Below are positions 26,972-35,764 of a DNA stretch of 64,000 nucleotides, in pieces. The notes beneath the pieces are model-generated. The model saw nothing but the letters and a program-made list of their open reading frames with translations, was not told the origin of the DNA and ran no database searches. The stretch comes from Arthrobacter russicus. Lineage in GTDB: Bacteria > Actinomycetota > Actinomycetes > Actinomycetales > Micrococcaceae. Location of the stretch: assembly GCF_031454135.1 (NCBI RefSeq), contig NZ_JAVDQF010000001.1:3658001-3722000 (forward strand), in the 5' to 3' direction. Positions within the stretch are counted from its first letter, which is position 1. Every line of letters starts with the position of its first letter. The position numbers were made by a program, and so were the translations under genes.

Positions 26972-27645
26972 GATGAGACCAGTTTATCCATCAGCTGGCT
27001 GGAGCGGTGCGCCACGGCCGGATGCCGCCGGGATGGAACGACGGTCAATTCCGGCGTCGATTCGGCAGGGCGCTGACGCCTTCCGGCAAGGGGGGGGAGC
27101 CCGGCAAAGGTGCAGACCATGTCCGACCAGGCTTCCAGGTGGGCCTTGACGTCTTCGCTGGCCGGAGTCCAGGAAGCGCGGAGTTCGATGTCGATCGAAT
27201 CCGGCCGCCCGGCCAAGGAGCCGTAGCTTTCGGAAAGGATCCGGGTGGCGGTGCCGCCGGCCGCCCGGTAACCGGCGCGGTGCGTGTCGAGGGCTTCGAC
27301 CAGCCAGGTCCAGGCGACTGAGCCGAGCATCGCATCGGTGCCGATGTCCGCCTCAAGCTGCGCGCGGATATAGGTGACGATCCGGAAAGTCCCGTCCCAG
27401 AGGGCGGAACCCTCCGGATCGTGCAGCAGAATAAATCGCCCAGTGGCCAATTCATCGGCGTCGTCGGGCTCTTGGCCAGGAGCGACTCCGGGTGTGAAAA
27501 CTTCGGCTCCGAGGGCCACCGCGTAGGGTGCGAGCCGGGACGGCGCGGGGATTTCTTCCAACCGCAATTCACTGCGACACGTTGCTTGTCGCAGTGTTCC
27601 TAAGGCAGTCAGGAAGTCTGAGGGTACCTGTGCTAGCGCGCTCAC
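26968..27645 (-). CDS. DUF3000 domain protein
   Basis: A 225-residue protein of the actinobacterial DUF3000 family, of unknown function. Typical blocks are ATGRFILLHDPEGSALWDGTFRIVTYIRAQLE, LGSVAWTWLVEAL and GSLAGRPDSIDIELRASWTP. No signal or membrane segment is seen. The start is GTG 27645. It overlaps RNase D by four bases (ATGA), an arrangement common in actinobacteria, which suggests a role linked to RNA metabolism; that is inference. Confidence 0.8.
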   Translation of the reverse strand: MSALAQVPSDFLTALGTLRQATCRSELRLEEIPAPSRLAPYAVALGAEVFTPGVAPGQEPDDADELATGRFILLHDPEGSALWDGTFRIVTYIRAQLEADIGTDAMLGSVAWTWLVEALDTHRAGYRAAGGTATRILSESYGSLAGRPDSIDIELRASWTPASEDVKAHLEAWSDMVCTFAGLPPLAGRRQRPAESTPELTVVPSRRHPAVAHRSSQLMDKLVSS

Positions 27646-27699
27646 CCTCGCAGACTATGCCCGGGCACCGACAATTAGGCTCAGGCGCGCCGCCGGAGC

Positions 27700-28785
27700 T
27701 CAGTCGGCGCCGTTGCTTTTGTTCGAAACTTCGGTTCGGATCGCGGCCAGAAAAGCGTCGATGTCTGCTTCGGTGGTGTCGAAGGAGCACATCCAACGCA
27801 CTTCGCGCCGGGCCTCGTCCCAATCGTAGAAGCGGAACTTCTCCCGGACCCGGTCGGCGACGCCGTCCGGCAGGATCGCGAAGACCCCGTTGGCCTGGGT
27901 TCGCTGGCTCGCTTCGACGCCCGGGATCTGATCGATTCCGGCGCGCAGCCGGGCTGCCATCGCATTGGCGTGCGCTGCCGAACGGAGCCAGAGGTCGCCG
28001 TCGAGCAGTGCGATGAACTGGGCCGAAATGAAGCGCATTTTCGAGGCGAGCTGCATATTGAGCTTGCGCAGGAATTTCATGCCGGGCGCTGCCGCAGGAT
28101 TCAGCAGCACCACGGCTTCACCGAAGATCATGCCGTTCTTGGTGCCGCCGAAGGAGAGCACGTCCACGCCAGCATCGGTGGTGAAGGCTTTGAACGGCAC
28201 ACCGAGTGAGGCTGCCGCATTGGCTAACCGGGCGCCGTCCATGTGCAGCAGCATGCCGCGTTCGTGCGCGTGGTCGGCGATCGCCTTGACCTCTTCCGGC
28301 GTGTAGCAGGTGCCCAATTCGGTCACCTGGGTGATCGACACCACCAGCGGTTGGGCCCGGTGCTCGTCGCCCCAGCCCCAAGCTTCCTGGTCGATCAACG
28401 CGGGGGTGAGCTTGCCGTCCGGGGTTTCCACGGTGAGCAGCTTCAGCCCGCCGACCCGTTCCGGGGCGCCGCCCTCATCTAGGTTGATGTGCGCGGTCTT
28501 CGCCGCAATCACGGCACCCCAACGCGGCAGCATGGCCTGCAGGCCGAGCACGTTCGCTCCGGTGCCGTTGAACACCGGATAGACCTCGATCTCCTGGCCC
28601 GAAAGCGATGGTCCGAAGTGCTTTTCGAACACTTCGGCCAGCTTTTCGGTGTACACGTCTTCGCCGTAGGAAACCTGATGGCCTTCGTTCGCAATGGCCA
28701 GCGCGGCGAGGATTTCGGGATGCACGCCGGCATAGTTGTCGGAGGCGAATCCGCGCAGCTTCTTGTCATGGAGTGGTTCGGTCAC
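27700..28785 (-). CDS. Low-specificity L-threonine aldolase
   Basis: A 361-residue PLP enzyme of fold type I that splits threonine or allo-threonine into glycine and acetaldehyde. PLP-binding residues: Lys216 in SFGGTKNG, Asp183 in HMDGARLANA and His99 in KTAHINLDEGG. Length and order match beta-eliminating-lyase-type aldolases. GTG 28785 has GAGGAC upstream. It is the third gene of a DUF6421-SDR-aldolase cassette but is separated from the SDR gene by 90 bp holding repeats, so it may have its own control. Confidence 0.88.
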   Translation of the reverse strand: MTEPLHDKKLRGFASDNYAGVHPEILAALAIANEGHQVSYGEDVYTEKLAEVFEKHFGPSLSGQEIEVYPVFNGTGANVLGLQAMLPRWGAVIAAKTAHINLDEGGAPERVGGLKLLTVETPDGKLTPALIDQEAWGWGDEHRAQPLVVSITQVTELGTCYTPEEVKAIADHAHERGMLLHMDGARLANAAASLGVPFKAFTTDAGVDVLSFGGTKNGMIFGEAVVLLNPAAAPGMKFLRKLNMQLASKMRFISAQFIALLDGDLWLRSAAHANAMAARLRAGIDQIPGVEASQRTQANGVFAILPDGVADRVREKFRFYDWDEARREVRWMCSFDTTEADIDAFLAAIRTEVSNKSNGAD

Positions 28786-28812
28786 AGTGATGTCCTCGGG
28801 TTGATGCGTTTG

Positions 28813-28881
28813 GGATAGCGTTGTGTCGTTTCGATAGCGTTTCGACTGCCAAAAGGCTATCGCAGATGCAAAACGCTATCC
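28813..28881. promoter_or_regulatory. Triple GATAGCGTT repeat before the threonine aldolase gene
   Basis: Two direct copies (GGATAGCGTT at 28813-28822 and CGATAGCGTTT at 28832-28842) and one inverted copy (AAAACGCTATCC at 28870-28881) are present, with a further partial GGCTATCGC between them. The inverted copy overlaps the stop codon of the SDR gene. The set resembles clustered operator sites for a regulator of the aldolase gene. Confidence 0.4.
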
Positions 28882-29571
28882 GAGACTGATGATGCTGCTG
28901 TTGAGTTCGGCAGTGGCTCCGGTGAAGGAGTCATAGATGCTGGCCGCGAGTTCATCGACGTGCGTGTAGCCCGGGAACTTGCGCTCCGGTTGCGCGGCTT
29001 TCATTTCTTCGGTCAAAAGCGCCTTGACGCGGAAAATGACGGCGGCTGCGGCCGCGGAATTGCGGCCTTCGACTACTTTGGCGAAGCCGTCGGCAAGCGC
29101 CAGCGTCCAGGCTTCGGCTGCGGCTTTGGCCGCGACGTAGTTGGCGTTCGACGCCGTCGGCTTGGCGAGGCCAGTCGAGGAGACGATGGCGAGCCGGCCG
29201 GAATTCTCCACCAGCTCGGTGAAGAACTCGCGGCTGGTCAGCCGCAAGGTCTGGATGACGTTGTTCGACAGGAAGTCCCAATCGGCGTCGTCCTGTTCCG
29301 GAATCGAGCCGCCGCCGCGCCAACCGCCCACCAGGTGGGCGAGTCCGTGGACCGGGCCGTATTTCGCCGCGATTTCTGCGTGCAGACGCGCCACGTCGTC
29401 GGCGCTGGAGAGATCGGCGACCATCGCCACCGCGCCGCTGATGCCGGCAGCGGCGGCGATCCGCTCGGCCGAGGAGCCGACGGTGAGCACCCGGTGCCCG
29501 GCCGCAACGAAGACCTTGGCGGTGGCAACGCCGGCGGCCGAGGAGCCGCCGGCGATCAGAATATTCTTCAT
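28876..29571 (-). CDS. Short-chain dehydrogenase/reductase
   Basis: A 231-residue SDR with the Rossmann glycine motif GGSSAAG at residues 8-14, an Asp after the fourth strand (VADLSS), Ser131-132, and the catalytic Tyr145-x3-Lys149 pair. The usual NNAG block is replaced by HLVGGW. The substrate is unknown. It overlaps DUF6421 by four bases (ATGA), so the two are translated together. The pairing with a threonine aldolase hints at a hydroxy-amino acid or aldehyde substrate, but this is speculation. Confidence 0.85.
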   Translation of the reverse strand: MKNILIAGGSSAAGVATAKVFVAAGHRVLTVGSSAERIAAAAGISGAVAMVADLSSADDVARLHAEIAAKYGPVHGLAHLVGGWRGGGSIPEQDDADWDFLSNNVIQTLRLTSREFFTELVENSGRLAIVSSTGLAKPTASNANYVAAKAAAEAWTLALADGFAKVVEGRNSAAAAAVIFRVKALLTEEMKAAQPERKFPGYTHVDELAASIYDSFTGATAELNSSIISLG

Positions 29572-30998
29572 GCCCCCATTGTCTCTGCCGTGCCGGCCGG
29601 ATCGGCGATGCTGTCCTTGCCGGTAATTCCGGTGGTGGATTCGATCACGGTGCGCATCTTCTTTTCCAACGCTTCATAGAACATCGAGAGCGGGAATTCG
29701 TCGTCGAGCACCTGATCGGTGAGTGCGCGCGGCGGTTCGTTGAGCGGCAGCGCGTCCGGGCCCTTGGCCCAGACCGAAGCCGGGTTCGGCGTCACGGTTT
29801 CCGAAACCAGTTCATACGCAGCCAACCAGTGCGCGGTCTTCGGCCGGTCGATGGACCGCCAGTACAGATCGTGGATCTTCTCGCCCAGTGCCACGACGAC
29901 GTCGGCGACCTCGTCCCAGTCGATGGTCAGTTTGGTGTCGGTCCAGTGCAGCACATGGTGCTGGTGCATCCAGGCGAAGAGCAGCTGGCCGCCGAGTCCG
30001 TCATAATTGCGCACCCGGGAACCGGTGATCGCGAAGCGGAAAATCCGGTCGAAAATCACCGCGTACTGGACCAATTTGGCGTATTTGCGCACGTCTTCGG
30101 AGGCGTTTTCGTCCTTTTCGAGCTTCACCGATTCGCTGAACGCGGTCAGATCGCAGCGCAGCTCCTCCAAGGAGTACAGGAAGTACGGCATCCGCTGCTT
30201 GATCATGAACGGATCGAAGGGCAAATCGCCGCGCATATGCGTGCGGTCATGGATCAGGTCCCACATCACGAAGGTTTCCTGGGTGAGCTTCTGGTCATCG
30301 AGGAACTCCGCGGCATCGGCGGGCAGCTCCAGAGAGGTGATTTCCGCTGCGGCCTTGAGCACTTTGCGGAACCGGGCAGCCTCGCGGTCTTGGAAGATCG
30401 CGCCCCAGGTGAACTTCGGCGTTTCCCGCACCGCGACCGACTCCGGGAACAGCACCGCGGAGTTCGTGTCGTAGCCGGGCGTGAAATCGATGAAATTGAT
30501 CGGTACGAAGAGCCGGTTGGAATAGGCGCCGGCTTCCAGCTCAGCGATGAACTCCGGCCAGACGACCTTGATCAGCACTGCTTCGACGAAGCGGTTGCTC
30601 GAACCGTTCTGGGTGTACATCGGGAAGACCACGAGGTGACCCAAGCCGTCGATCCGGTGCGCTTGCGGTTGGAATGCCAGCAACGAGTCGAGGAAATCCG
30701 GCACGCCGAAGCCGGTCGCGGCCCAGCGCCGGAAATCCTCCACCAGCAAGGAAAGGTACTCGGCATCGTGCGGGAAGCTCGGGGCGAGGGCTTCGACCGA
30801 GGCGGTGATCGCGGCGACCAATTCGCCGGCCCGGGGCAGATCCGCCGCTTCCGGAACCGATCCGTCCTTGATTTGGAGGCCCTGCAGTTCAGTTGCTGCG
30901 CGCTTGAGCTGCAACCAAGCCGAGCCATGGGCAATCGCCTCGAGGTCTGGCGCACTGGTAGGGGCGATGCTTTCCGGGGCAGTCACAGTCTGGGTCAT
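29568..30998 (-). CDS. DUF6421 family protein
   Basis: A 476-residue cytosolic protein of an actinobacterial family without known function. There is no signal peptide or clear membrane helix. Striking residues are the His-rich blocks WDLIHDRTHMRGDLPFD (about 245-261) and AWMHQHHVLHWTDTK (about 345-359), plus many Tyr/Trp, which could form a metal or cofactor site. The start is ATG 30998 with an AAAGGA site 9 bp upstream. It is first in the operon with an SDR (four-base overlap) and, further down, threonine aldolase. Confidence 0.75.
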   Translation of the reverse strand: MTQTVTAPESIAPTSAPDLEAIAHGSAWLQLKRAATELQGLQIKDGSVPEAADLPRAGELVAAITASVEALAPSFPHDAEYLSLLVEDFRRWAATGFGVPDFLDSLLAFQPQAHRIDGLGHLVVFPMYTQNGSSNRFVEAVLIKVVWPEFIAELEAGAYSNRLFVPINFIDFTPGYDTNSAVLFPESVAVRETPKFTWGAIFQDREAARFRKVLKAAAEITSLELPADAAEFLDDQKLTQETFVMWDLIHDRTHMRGDLPFDPFMIKQRMPYFLYSLEELRCDLTAFSESVKLEKDENASEDVRKYAKLVQYAVIFDRIFRFAITGSRVRNYDGLGGQLLFAWMHQHHVLHWTDTKLTIDWDEVADVVVALGEKIHDLYWRSIDRPKTAHWLAAYELVSETVTPNPASVWAKGPDALPLNEPPRALTDQVLDDEFPLSMFYEALEKKMRTVIESTTGITGKDSIADPAGTAETMGA

Positions 30999-31020
30999 GG
31001 CTCGGTCCTTTCAGGTGTTC

Positions 31021-31057
31021 TTGATGATTTCTTTACACCGTAACAAGGGATCATCAA
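31021..31057 (-). promoter_or_regulatory. Candidate DUF6421 promoter flanked by an inverted repeat
   Basis: On the minus strand a -35 TTGATG (31052-31057) and a -10 TAAAGA (31030-31035) are 16 bp apart, about 32 bp before the DUF6421 start. The inverted repeat TTGATGAT (31021-31028) and ATCATCAA (31050-31057) brackets the promoter, overlapping the -35 and lying just after the -10, which suggests an operator. Confidence 0.4.
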
Positions 31058-31180
31058 ATCTTATGCCTGAATGCTTGGAAAGATAAGTGATGCTGTTGCT
31101 AAAGCTCTCTGCCGCGGCTCTGACCACGAGCAGTGCAGGCGCTCGGCCGAAACGGCGGCGCGGTGGCCCGCCGGGCATGA

Positions 31181-31219
31181 AAATACCGCCTGCCTGGCCG
31201 GGGCCTGCAGGCGGTATTT
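31181..31219. terminator. Perfect 13-bp hairpin downstream of msrB
   Basis: Arms AAATACCGCCTGC (31181-31193) and GCAGGCGGTATTT (31207-31219) pair perfectly around 13 bases. The hairpin lies 34 bp after the msrB stop on the minus strand and ends in a short A/T run, so it is a good intrinsic terminator for msrB. The remaining 60-odd bp on its other side, up to the DUF6421 promoter, hold nothing I recognise. Confidence 0.75.
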
Positions 31220-31253
31220 CGATTCGGTGCTTATCCGACGGTGGCTTGCCGAA

Positions 31254-31694
31254 TCACTCTGCGGGCACCAGCTTCATGGACAGGGAATTGATGCAGTACC
31301 GCTTGTCCGTGGGGGTGCCGTAGCCTTCGCCTTCGAACACGTGGCCCAAATGCGAATCGCAGTTCGCGCAACGCACTTCGACCCGGTCCATGCCCATCGA
31401 CCGGTCGTGGATGTAACGCACGGTGCCTTCTTCGGCGGGGGCGAAGAACGACGGCCAGCCGCAGTGCGAATCGAACTTTTCCTTGCTGCGGAACAACTCC
31501 GCGCCGCAGGCCCGGCACTGGTAGACGCCTTCGGTATGCGTATCGGTGTATTCGCCGGTGTAAGCGCGTTCGGTTCCGGATTCGCGGAGTACCCGGTATT
31601 CCTCCGGGCTGAGTTCGGCCCGCCACTGCGCATCGGTTTTCACCACGGCGGGGGTGTAGCTGTTCTGGAAGTAGCCAGCATTCGAATCAGTCAT
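31254..31694 (-). CDS. msrB: Peptide-methionine (R)-S-oxide reductase
   Basis: A 146-residue cytosolic repair enzyme that reduces methionine-R-sulfoxide. Structural zinc ligands are Cys60, Cys63, Cys109 and Cys112 (CRAC and CANC). The catalytic Cys134 is in RYCINSLSM. CGWPSFFAP and HLGHVFEGEGYGTPT are family signatures. Full length. It is 13 bp downstream of the 163-residue unknown gene and likely in the same transcript. Confidence 0.95.
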   Translation of the reverse strand: MTDSNAGYFQNSYTPAVVKTDAQWRAELSPEEYRVLRESGTERAYTGEYTDTHTEGVYQCRACGAELFRSKEKFDSHCGWPSFFAPAEEGTVRYIHDRSMGMDRVEVRCANCDSHLGHVFEGEGYGTPTDKRYCINSLSMKLVPAE

Positions 31695-31707
31695 GTCCGG
31701 TTAACGC

Positions 31708-32199
31708 TCAGGAGTCGCCAATAAATCCCGAACCGGCATACAAATGCAGCACCGGCAGGCCGAGCTTGGTTTGCGCCTGAGTGGCCCAATCGGTGCGGAA
31801 GGTGTCCTCCACGGCATGCGGTTCGGTGATCACCACCGCTTGGCGCGCGCTGCTCGACTGGACCTCGGCGACCAGCCCGGCCACCGCGTCGCCGTCCAAG
31901 ATTTTCCCGAACACCGTTGCGCCGCTGGTTTCCAGCGCGGCGACCGATGTCTGCAGCGTCTGCACTGCCTGGCTGCGTGCCTCTTCGGCGCTCTGCCGGC
32001 CGCTGATCTCCTTGAGCGCGGCGGGAATGTCCCACAGGCTCAATTGGTCGATCACATCCACGAGCAAGTTCCGCCGGACGTCCGCAGGAACCAGCACGGT
32101 CAGCTCGATCTGCTCCCCGTCTTCGTAGAGCCCGGTGATGTTTTCCACATCGATGGCGGCCAGTGCGGCTTCGGTGAGGATGATGATGCGTTCAGTCAT
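31708..32199 (-). CDS. Conserved hypothetical protein
   Basis: A 163-residue protein I do not recognise. It starts with a beta strand MTERIIILTEAALAAIDVENI, then alternates strands and helices (VVITEPHAVEDTFRTDWA, GLPVLHLYAGSGFIGDS). The plan resembles a small alpha/beta nucleotide-binding or universal-stress-like fold, but no diagnostic motif is present. No membrane segment. ATG 32199 is preferred over an in-frame upstream ATG that adds a Pro/Ser-rich, non-conserved stretch. It lies upstream of msrB and diverges from the hydrolase. Confidence 0.6.
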   Translation of the reverse strand: MTERIIILTEAALAAIDVENITGLYEDGEQIELTVLVPADVRRNLLVDVIDQLSLWDIPAALKEISGRQSAEEARSQAVQTLQTSVAALETSGATVFGKILDGDAVAGLVAEVQSSSARQAVVITEPHAVEDTFRTDWATQAQTKLGLPVLHLYAGSGFIGDS

Positions 32200-32269
32200 G
32201 GCACAAGCGTATCGGCTCGGCCCGCTGTGTCGACTCGACGGCGCCGGCGAACTCGGCGAGAATGGACGC

Positions 32270-33532
32270 ATGGCGGCTGTCCAGGATCCGGATCACACAG
32301 GCACGGCGGGCGGCTGGCTCAAATGGGCGGCCCTCGGAGCGGCGGCCGGCGCCGGAGCGCTTTCGCTCGCTGCGGCAGGAGGCTCTGCCCTGGCCGGCTA
32401 TTTCGCTCGCCGGGTGGTCACGCCGGAGCGGGTGCAGCCGGAGGACCTGCCGATTCTCGCGGTGCTCCGGGAAGCCGACGAACTCCACATCGTGTTCCCG
32501 GCAACCGAAGAGACGATCGTGGACGGCTGGTACGGCCTGAGTTTCACCGGAGGCACTGGATTCGCCCGGATCGGGCCGATCCGTTCCTATGTGCCCCGCG
32601 AAGGCACGGTGACCAGAGTGGTCGACCGGGTGCTCGCCGGCAACCTGCACGAAGCGCTCCGCGGCCGTTGGACCGGAGCGCTCTACCGCAGCCCCGCGGA
32701 GCTCGGACTGCCGGCCCAGGACGTGCTGATCGACTTGCCGGTGGGCCCGGCCCCGGCCTGGGTGATCCAGCCGAATCCCGGCACCGAGATTCCGACCTGG
32801 GCGATCATGGTGCACGGGCGCGGAGTGCAGCGTTCGGAAGGTTTGCGTGCGGTGCGGACCACGCAGGATTTGGGCATGACCTGCCTGTTGATGTCCTACC
32901 GGAACGACGGCGATGCTCCGGACGCCGAAGACGGCCGTTATTCCTTGGGCCTGACCGAGTGGCGCGATCTGGAAGCCGGGATCGAATACGCTTTGCAGCA
33001 CGGAGCGAAAGACGTGGTGCTTTTCGGCTATTCGATGGGTGGTGCGATTTCACTGCAGTTGCTGGACCGGAGCCGCTACCGGCGCAATGTCCTGGCCCTG
33101 GTGCTGGACGGGCCGGTGATCAACTGGGTCGATGTGCTGGCCCATCAGGCCACGGTGAACCGGGTTCCGGCGGCGATCGGCCGGTATGGCCAGCTGATCC
33201 TGAGCCATCCGCTGGGCCGCCGGATCACCGGGCTCGCCGCGCCGCTGGATTTGAAAAGCCTGGACTGGGTCAGCCGGGCCCAGGAGCTGCGGACGCCGAC
33301 ATTGATCCTGCACAGCAAGGACGACGATTTCGTGCCGTACGGTCCGTCCGCGGAATTGGCCCGGCGCAATCCGGAATTGGTCGATTTCGTCGAATTCGAT
33401 GCCGCGGCGCACACCCGGGAATGGAACGTGGACCCGGAGCGCTGGGACGCGGTGGTCAAAGCCTGGCTCGGGCCGAAGCTGGGCCGTTACGAGTTGCCGC
33501 GGGACAATGTTCCGGAGGAGTTCCGCGACTGA
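32270..33532 (+). CDS. Alpha/beta hydrolase with N-terminal membrane anchor
   Basis: A 420-residue protein. A hydrophobic helix at residues 18-42 (WAALGAAAGAGALSLAAAGG) suggests a membrane anchor. The C-terminal half is an alpha/beta hydrolase: oxyanion HGRGVQRSEG, nucleophile Ser255 in GYSMGGAIS, acid in HSKDDDFV (Asp352-353) and His381 in AAAHTREW. Probably an esterase or peptidase of the BEM46/prolyl-oligopeptidase group; substrate unknown. ATG 32270 is chosen because upstream codons overlap the divergent gene. Confidence 0.8.
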   Translation: MAAVQDPDHTGTAGGWLKWAALGAAAGAGALSLAAAGGSALAGYFARRVVTPERVQPEDLPILAVLREADELHIVFPATEETIVDGWYGLSFTGGTGFARIGPIRSYVPREGTVTRVVDRVLAGNLHEALRGRWTGALYRSPAELGLPAQDVLIDLPVGPAPAWVIQPNPGTEIPTWAIMVHGRGVQRSEGLRAVRTTQDLGMTCLLMSYRNDGDAPDAEDGRYSLGLTEWRDLEAGIEYALQHGAKDVVLFGYSMGGAISLQLLDRSRYRRNVLALVLDGPVINWVDVLAHQATVNRVPAAIGRYGQLILSHPLGRRITGLAAPLDLKSLDWVSRAQELRTPTLILHSKDDDFVPYGPSAELARRNPELVDFVEFDAAAHTREWNVDPERWDAVVKAWLGPKLGRYELPRDNVPEEFRD

Positions 33533-33772
33533 GTGCACCGCCGGCCCCGACCGGGGTTCATGCGGTGATCCGGCCGGACACCTCGGCGAGTTTGACCACG
33601 GTCCCGCCACCGCCCGGATGCCGGAAAACCGGGGCCGGGCATGGGTTTCCTCCGGATCGGCTGGGCATTTTGATTCGTTGAGCGAACTTCATGCTACGGT
33701 TTCGCTAATTTAGTTCACCCCACGAACCACTGAGCCGATGAGCCACGGTGCATCGCCGAAAGTGAGGGCAGC
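33533..33772. other. Intergenic region before MFS exporter gene
   Basis: This 240-bp region holds no gene. Just after the hydrolase stop is a CCCCG-AC-CGGGG hairpin (around 33553) that may terminate it. Nearer the MFS gene, the AT-richer stretch 33665-33715 has imperfect inverted half-sites AGCGAA and TTCGCT about 17 bp apart, a weak candidate for a repressor site. Confidence 0.3.
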
Positions 33773-35254
33773 ATGTCGCTACCGGGTTCTGCCTCCGGCG
33801 GTCCGGATCCGGCCGGGCAGACGAGGGCCAAACTGGCGAGGGTTCCCGGGCTGGCCGTCGCCGCAGCCGGGACGTTGCTTGCTTTGGTCCTGTTCACCGG
33901 TCCGCTGTCCAGCACCCCGACGCTGAGCCGACTGCTCGGCGCGGATGCCGCACAGCAGTCCTGGATCCTGAGTTCGACCTCGCTCGGGTTGGCGGTGGCG
34001 CTGATTGCCAGCGGATCGCTGGGCGATGAGTGGGGCCGGCGCCGGGTCTTCCTGCTGGGCACAATGTTGGGAACCGCTGGCTCGCTGCTGTGTTTCGCCG
34101 CCGCGGCGGTGCCGCCCGGTGCGGCCGCGGCAATCTTCATTGCCGGCCGGGTGGTCCAAGGGCTCGGCGCTGCGGCGATGATCTCCTGCAGCGCGGCGCT
34201 GATCGCCGCGGGAGCTGCCGATGCGGTGCAACGGACCAAAGCGATGGGGGTCTGGGGCGCTGCGGTGTCCTTGGGCATCGCGCTCGGGCCGATGCTCGGT
34301 GCGATCACCTCGGATGCCGGGATCTGGTACTTGGCTTATGCGGTGATGGCGGTCAGCGGGGCGGCCCTGGCGATCTGGGGGCGGCTGCGCCTCGCCGAAT
34401 CGAAAGCTGCAGAACCCCGGCCCGTCGACTGGACCGGCGCCTTGCTGTTGGCTGCGGCCTTGGCACTGATCTTGACCGGGTTGACCGAAGGACGCCGCGG
34501 CTGGGGGCAATGGGGCGTGCTCGCCGCTTTGGCCGCCGGCGGTCTGCTGCTCCTGGTTTTCGGCTGGCAGCAATGGCGCGGCAAGGACCCGATGCTGGAT
34601 CTGCGGATCTTCCGGCTGCCGGGATTGCTGGGGGCTTCCGTGGCGGCGTTCGCGATGGGCGCCGGCGCGATCACCATGATGAGTTATGCCAGCGTGATCT
34701 TATTGCAGGACTACGGATTGCCCGCTGTGGTCGCGGCCATGTGCCTGGCCGTGTGGGCCGTGGTCGGAATTTTCGCCTCGCTGCTGGCGCGCAGGCTGCC
34801 GCACGGGTTCGACGGTCCAGGCCGGTTCGCCGTCGGGTTCCTGCTCTGCGTCATCGGATTCCTGCCCTGGGCGTTCCTGCGTTTCGGTGCCGGTCTGCTG
34901 CTGCCGGTCCTGGGGCTGGTCGTCGCCGGAGCCGGAACCGGCTTGGTCAATGCCACGCTGGGCCGCGAAGCGGTGGCGCACCTGGCTGCCCGGCAAGCCG
35001 GCATGGGCTCCGGGTTGAACAACACCGTGCGCTATCTCGGTTCCGCGATCGGGGTCACGGTTTTCGGGGTTCTGGCCACGGCCGGGTTGGGCGCGCGGGC
35101 GGCGACCATCGGAACCTCGGCCGCTGCGGTCGAGGGCTGGGACCGGGCAGTCTGGGCCTGCCTCGGAGTGATGCTGCTCGCTGTGCTCCTGGTGCTGTGC
35201 TGCGGGCGGGCGATGCGGATCGCGGAACGGGCTGCCGCCGGTACCGTGCGCTAG
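33773..35254 (+). CDS. MFS transporter (DHA2-like, 14 membrane segments)
   Basis: A 493-residue membrane protein with about 14 hydrophobic segments. The MFS loop motif GSLGDEWGRRRVFLLG lies between segments 2 and 3, and motif C-like sequence WGAAVSLGIALGPMLGA in segment 5 marks a drug/H+ antiporter. Substrate unknown. It starts with ATG 33773 after GAGGGCAGC. Its stop shares the bases CTAG with the convergent ybaK gene, whose stop is the same four bases on the other strand. Confidence 0.88.
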   Translation: MSLPGSASGGPDPAGQTRAKLARVPGLAVAAAGTLLALVLFTGPLSSTPTLSRLLGADAAQQSWILSSTSLGLAVALIASGSLGDEWGRRRVFLLGTMLGTAGSLLCFAAAAVPPGAAAAIFIAGRVVQGLGAAAMISCSAALIAAGAADAVQRTKAMGVWGAAVSLGIALGPMLGAITSDAGIWYLAYAVMAVSGAALAIWGRLRLAESKAAEPRPVDWTGALLLAAALALILTGLTEGRRGWGQWGVLAALAAGGLLLLVFGWQQWRGKDPMLDLRIFRLPGLLGASVAAFAMGAGAITMMSYASVILLQDYGLPAVVAAMCLAVWAVVGIFASLLARRLPHGFDGPGRFAVGFLLCVIGFLPWAFLRFGAGLLLPVLGLVVAGAGTGLVNATLGREAVAHLAARQAGMGSGLNNTVRYLGSAIGVTVFGVLATAGLGARAATIGTSAAAVEGWDRAVWACLGVMLLAVLLVLCCGRAMRIAERAAAGTVR

Positions 35255-35760
35255 GCCTTCGCGATCGCCGCGACGTCGGCCGGAATCAGCCGGGCCAATT
35301 CGGCCGGGGCGAGTTCGATTTCCAGGCCGCGCCGCCCCGCGGAGCAGAAGACGGTCTCGAAATCGAAACTGCTTTCGTCGAGCACCGTGCGATGCGGATG
35401 CTTCGAACCCAAGGGTGATATCCCGCCGAGTACATAACCGGTGCGGCGCTGCGCCAGCAGCGGGTCGGCCAACTCGGCCTTTTTCGCGCCGAGCAGGCCC
35501 GCCAAAGCCTTCAGATCGAGGCTGCCGGAAACCGGGACCACGGCGGCCAGCAGCACCGGATCGGGTTCGCCCGGCAATCCGCTGACCGAGACCATCAGAG
35601 TTTTGAAGACCCGCTCCGGTGCGACGCCGAGCGCCGAGGCGGCTTCCAGACCATAGGCCGGAGCAGAAGCCGCATGCGGAAAACTGTGCAGCCGATAGCG
35701 TACCCCGGCCGCGTCGAGCAGATCTGTGGCCGGGGTGCCGCTGGGGCTCCGTTTTGGCAT
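35251..35760 (-). CDS. ybaK: Cys-tRNA(Pro)/Cys-tRNA(Cys) deacylase, YbaK-type
   Basis: A 169-residue YbaK/EbsC editing protein that hydrolyses misacylated tRNA. Visible family features: VFKTLMV with the conserved Lys, AVVPVSGSLDLKALAGLLGAKKAELA, GYVLGGISPLGSK and VFCSAGRRGLEIELAP. Full length. It is the last gene of the sseA-sufE-ybaK run on the minus strand, 4 bp after sufE. The stop codon overlaps the MFS stop tail-to-tail. Confidence 0.92.
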   Translation of the reverse strand: MPKRSPSGTPATDLLDAAGVRYRLHSFPHAASAPAYGLEAASALGVAPERVFKTLMVSVSGLPGEPDPVLLAAVVPVSGSLDLKALAGLLGAKKAELADPLLAQRRTGYVLGGISPLGSKHPHRTVLDESSFDFETVFCSAGRRGLEIELAPAELARLIPADVAAIAKA

Positions 35761-35764
35761 GGCC

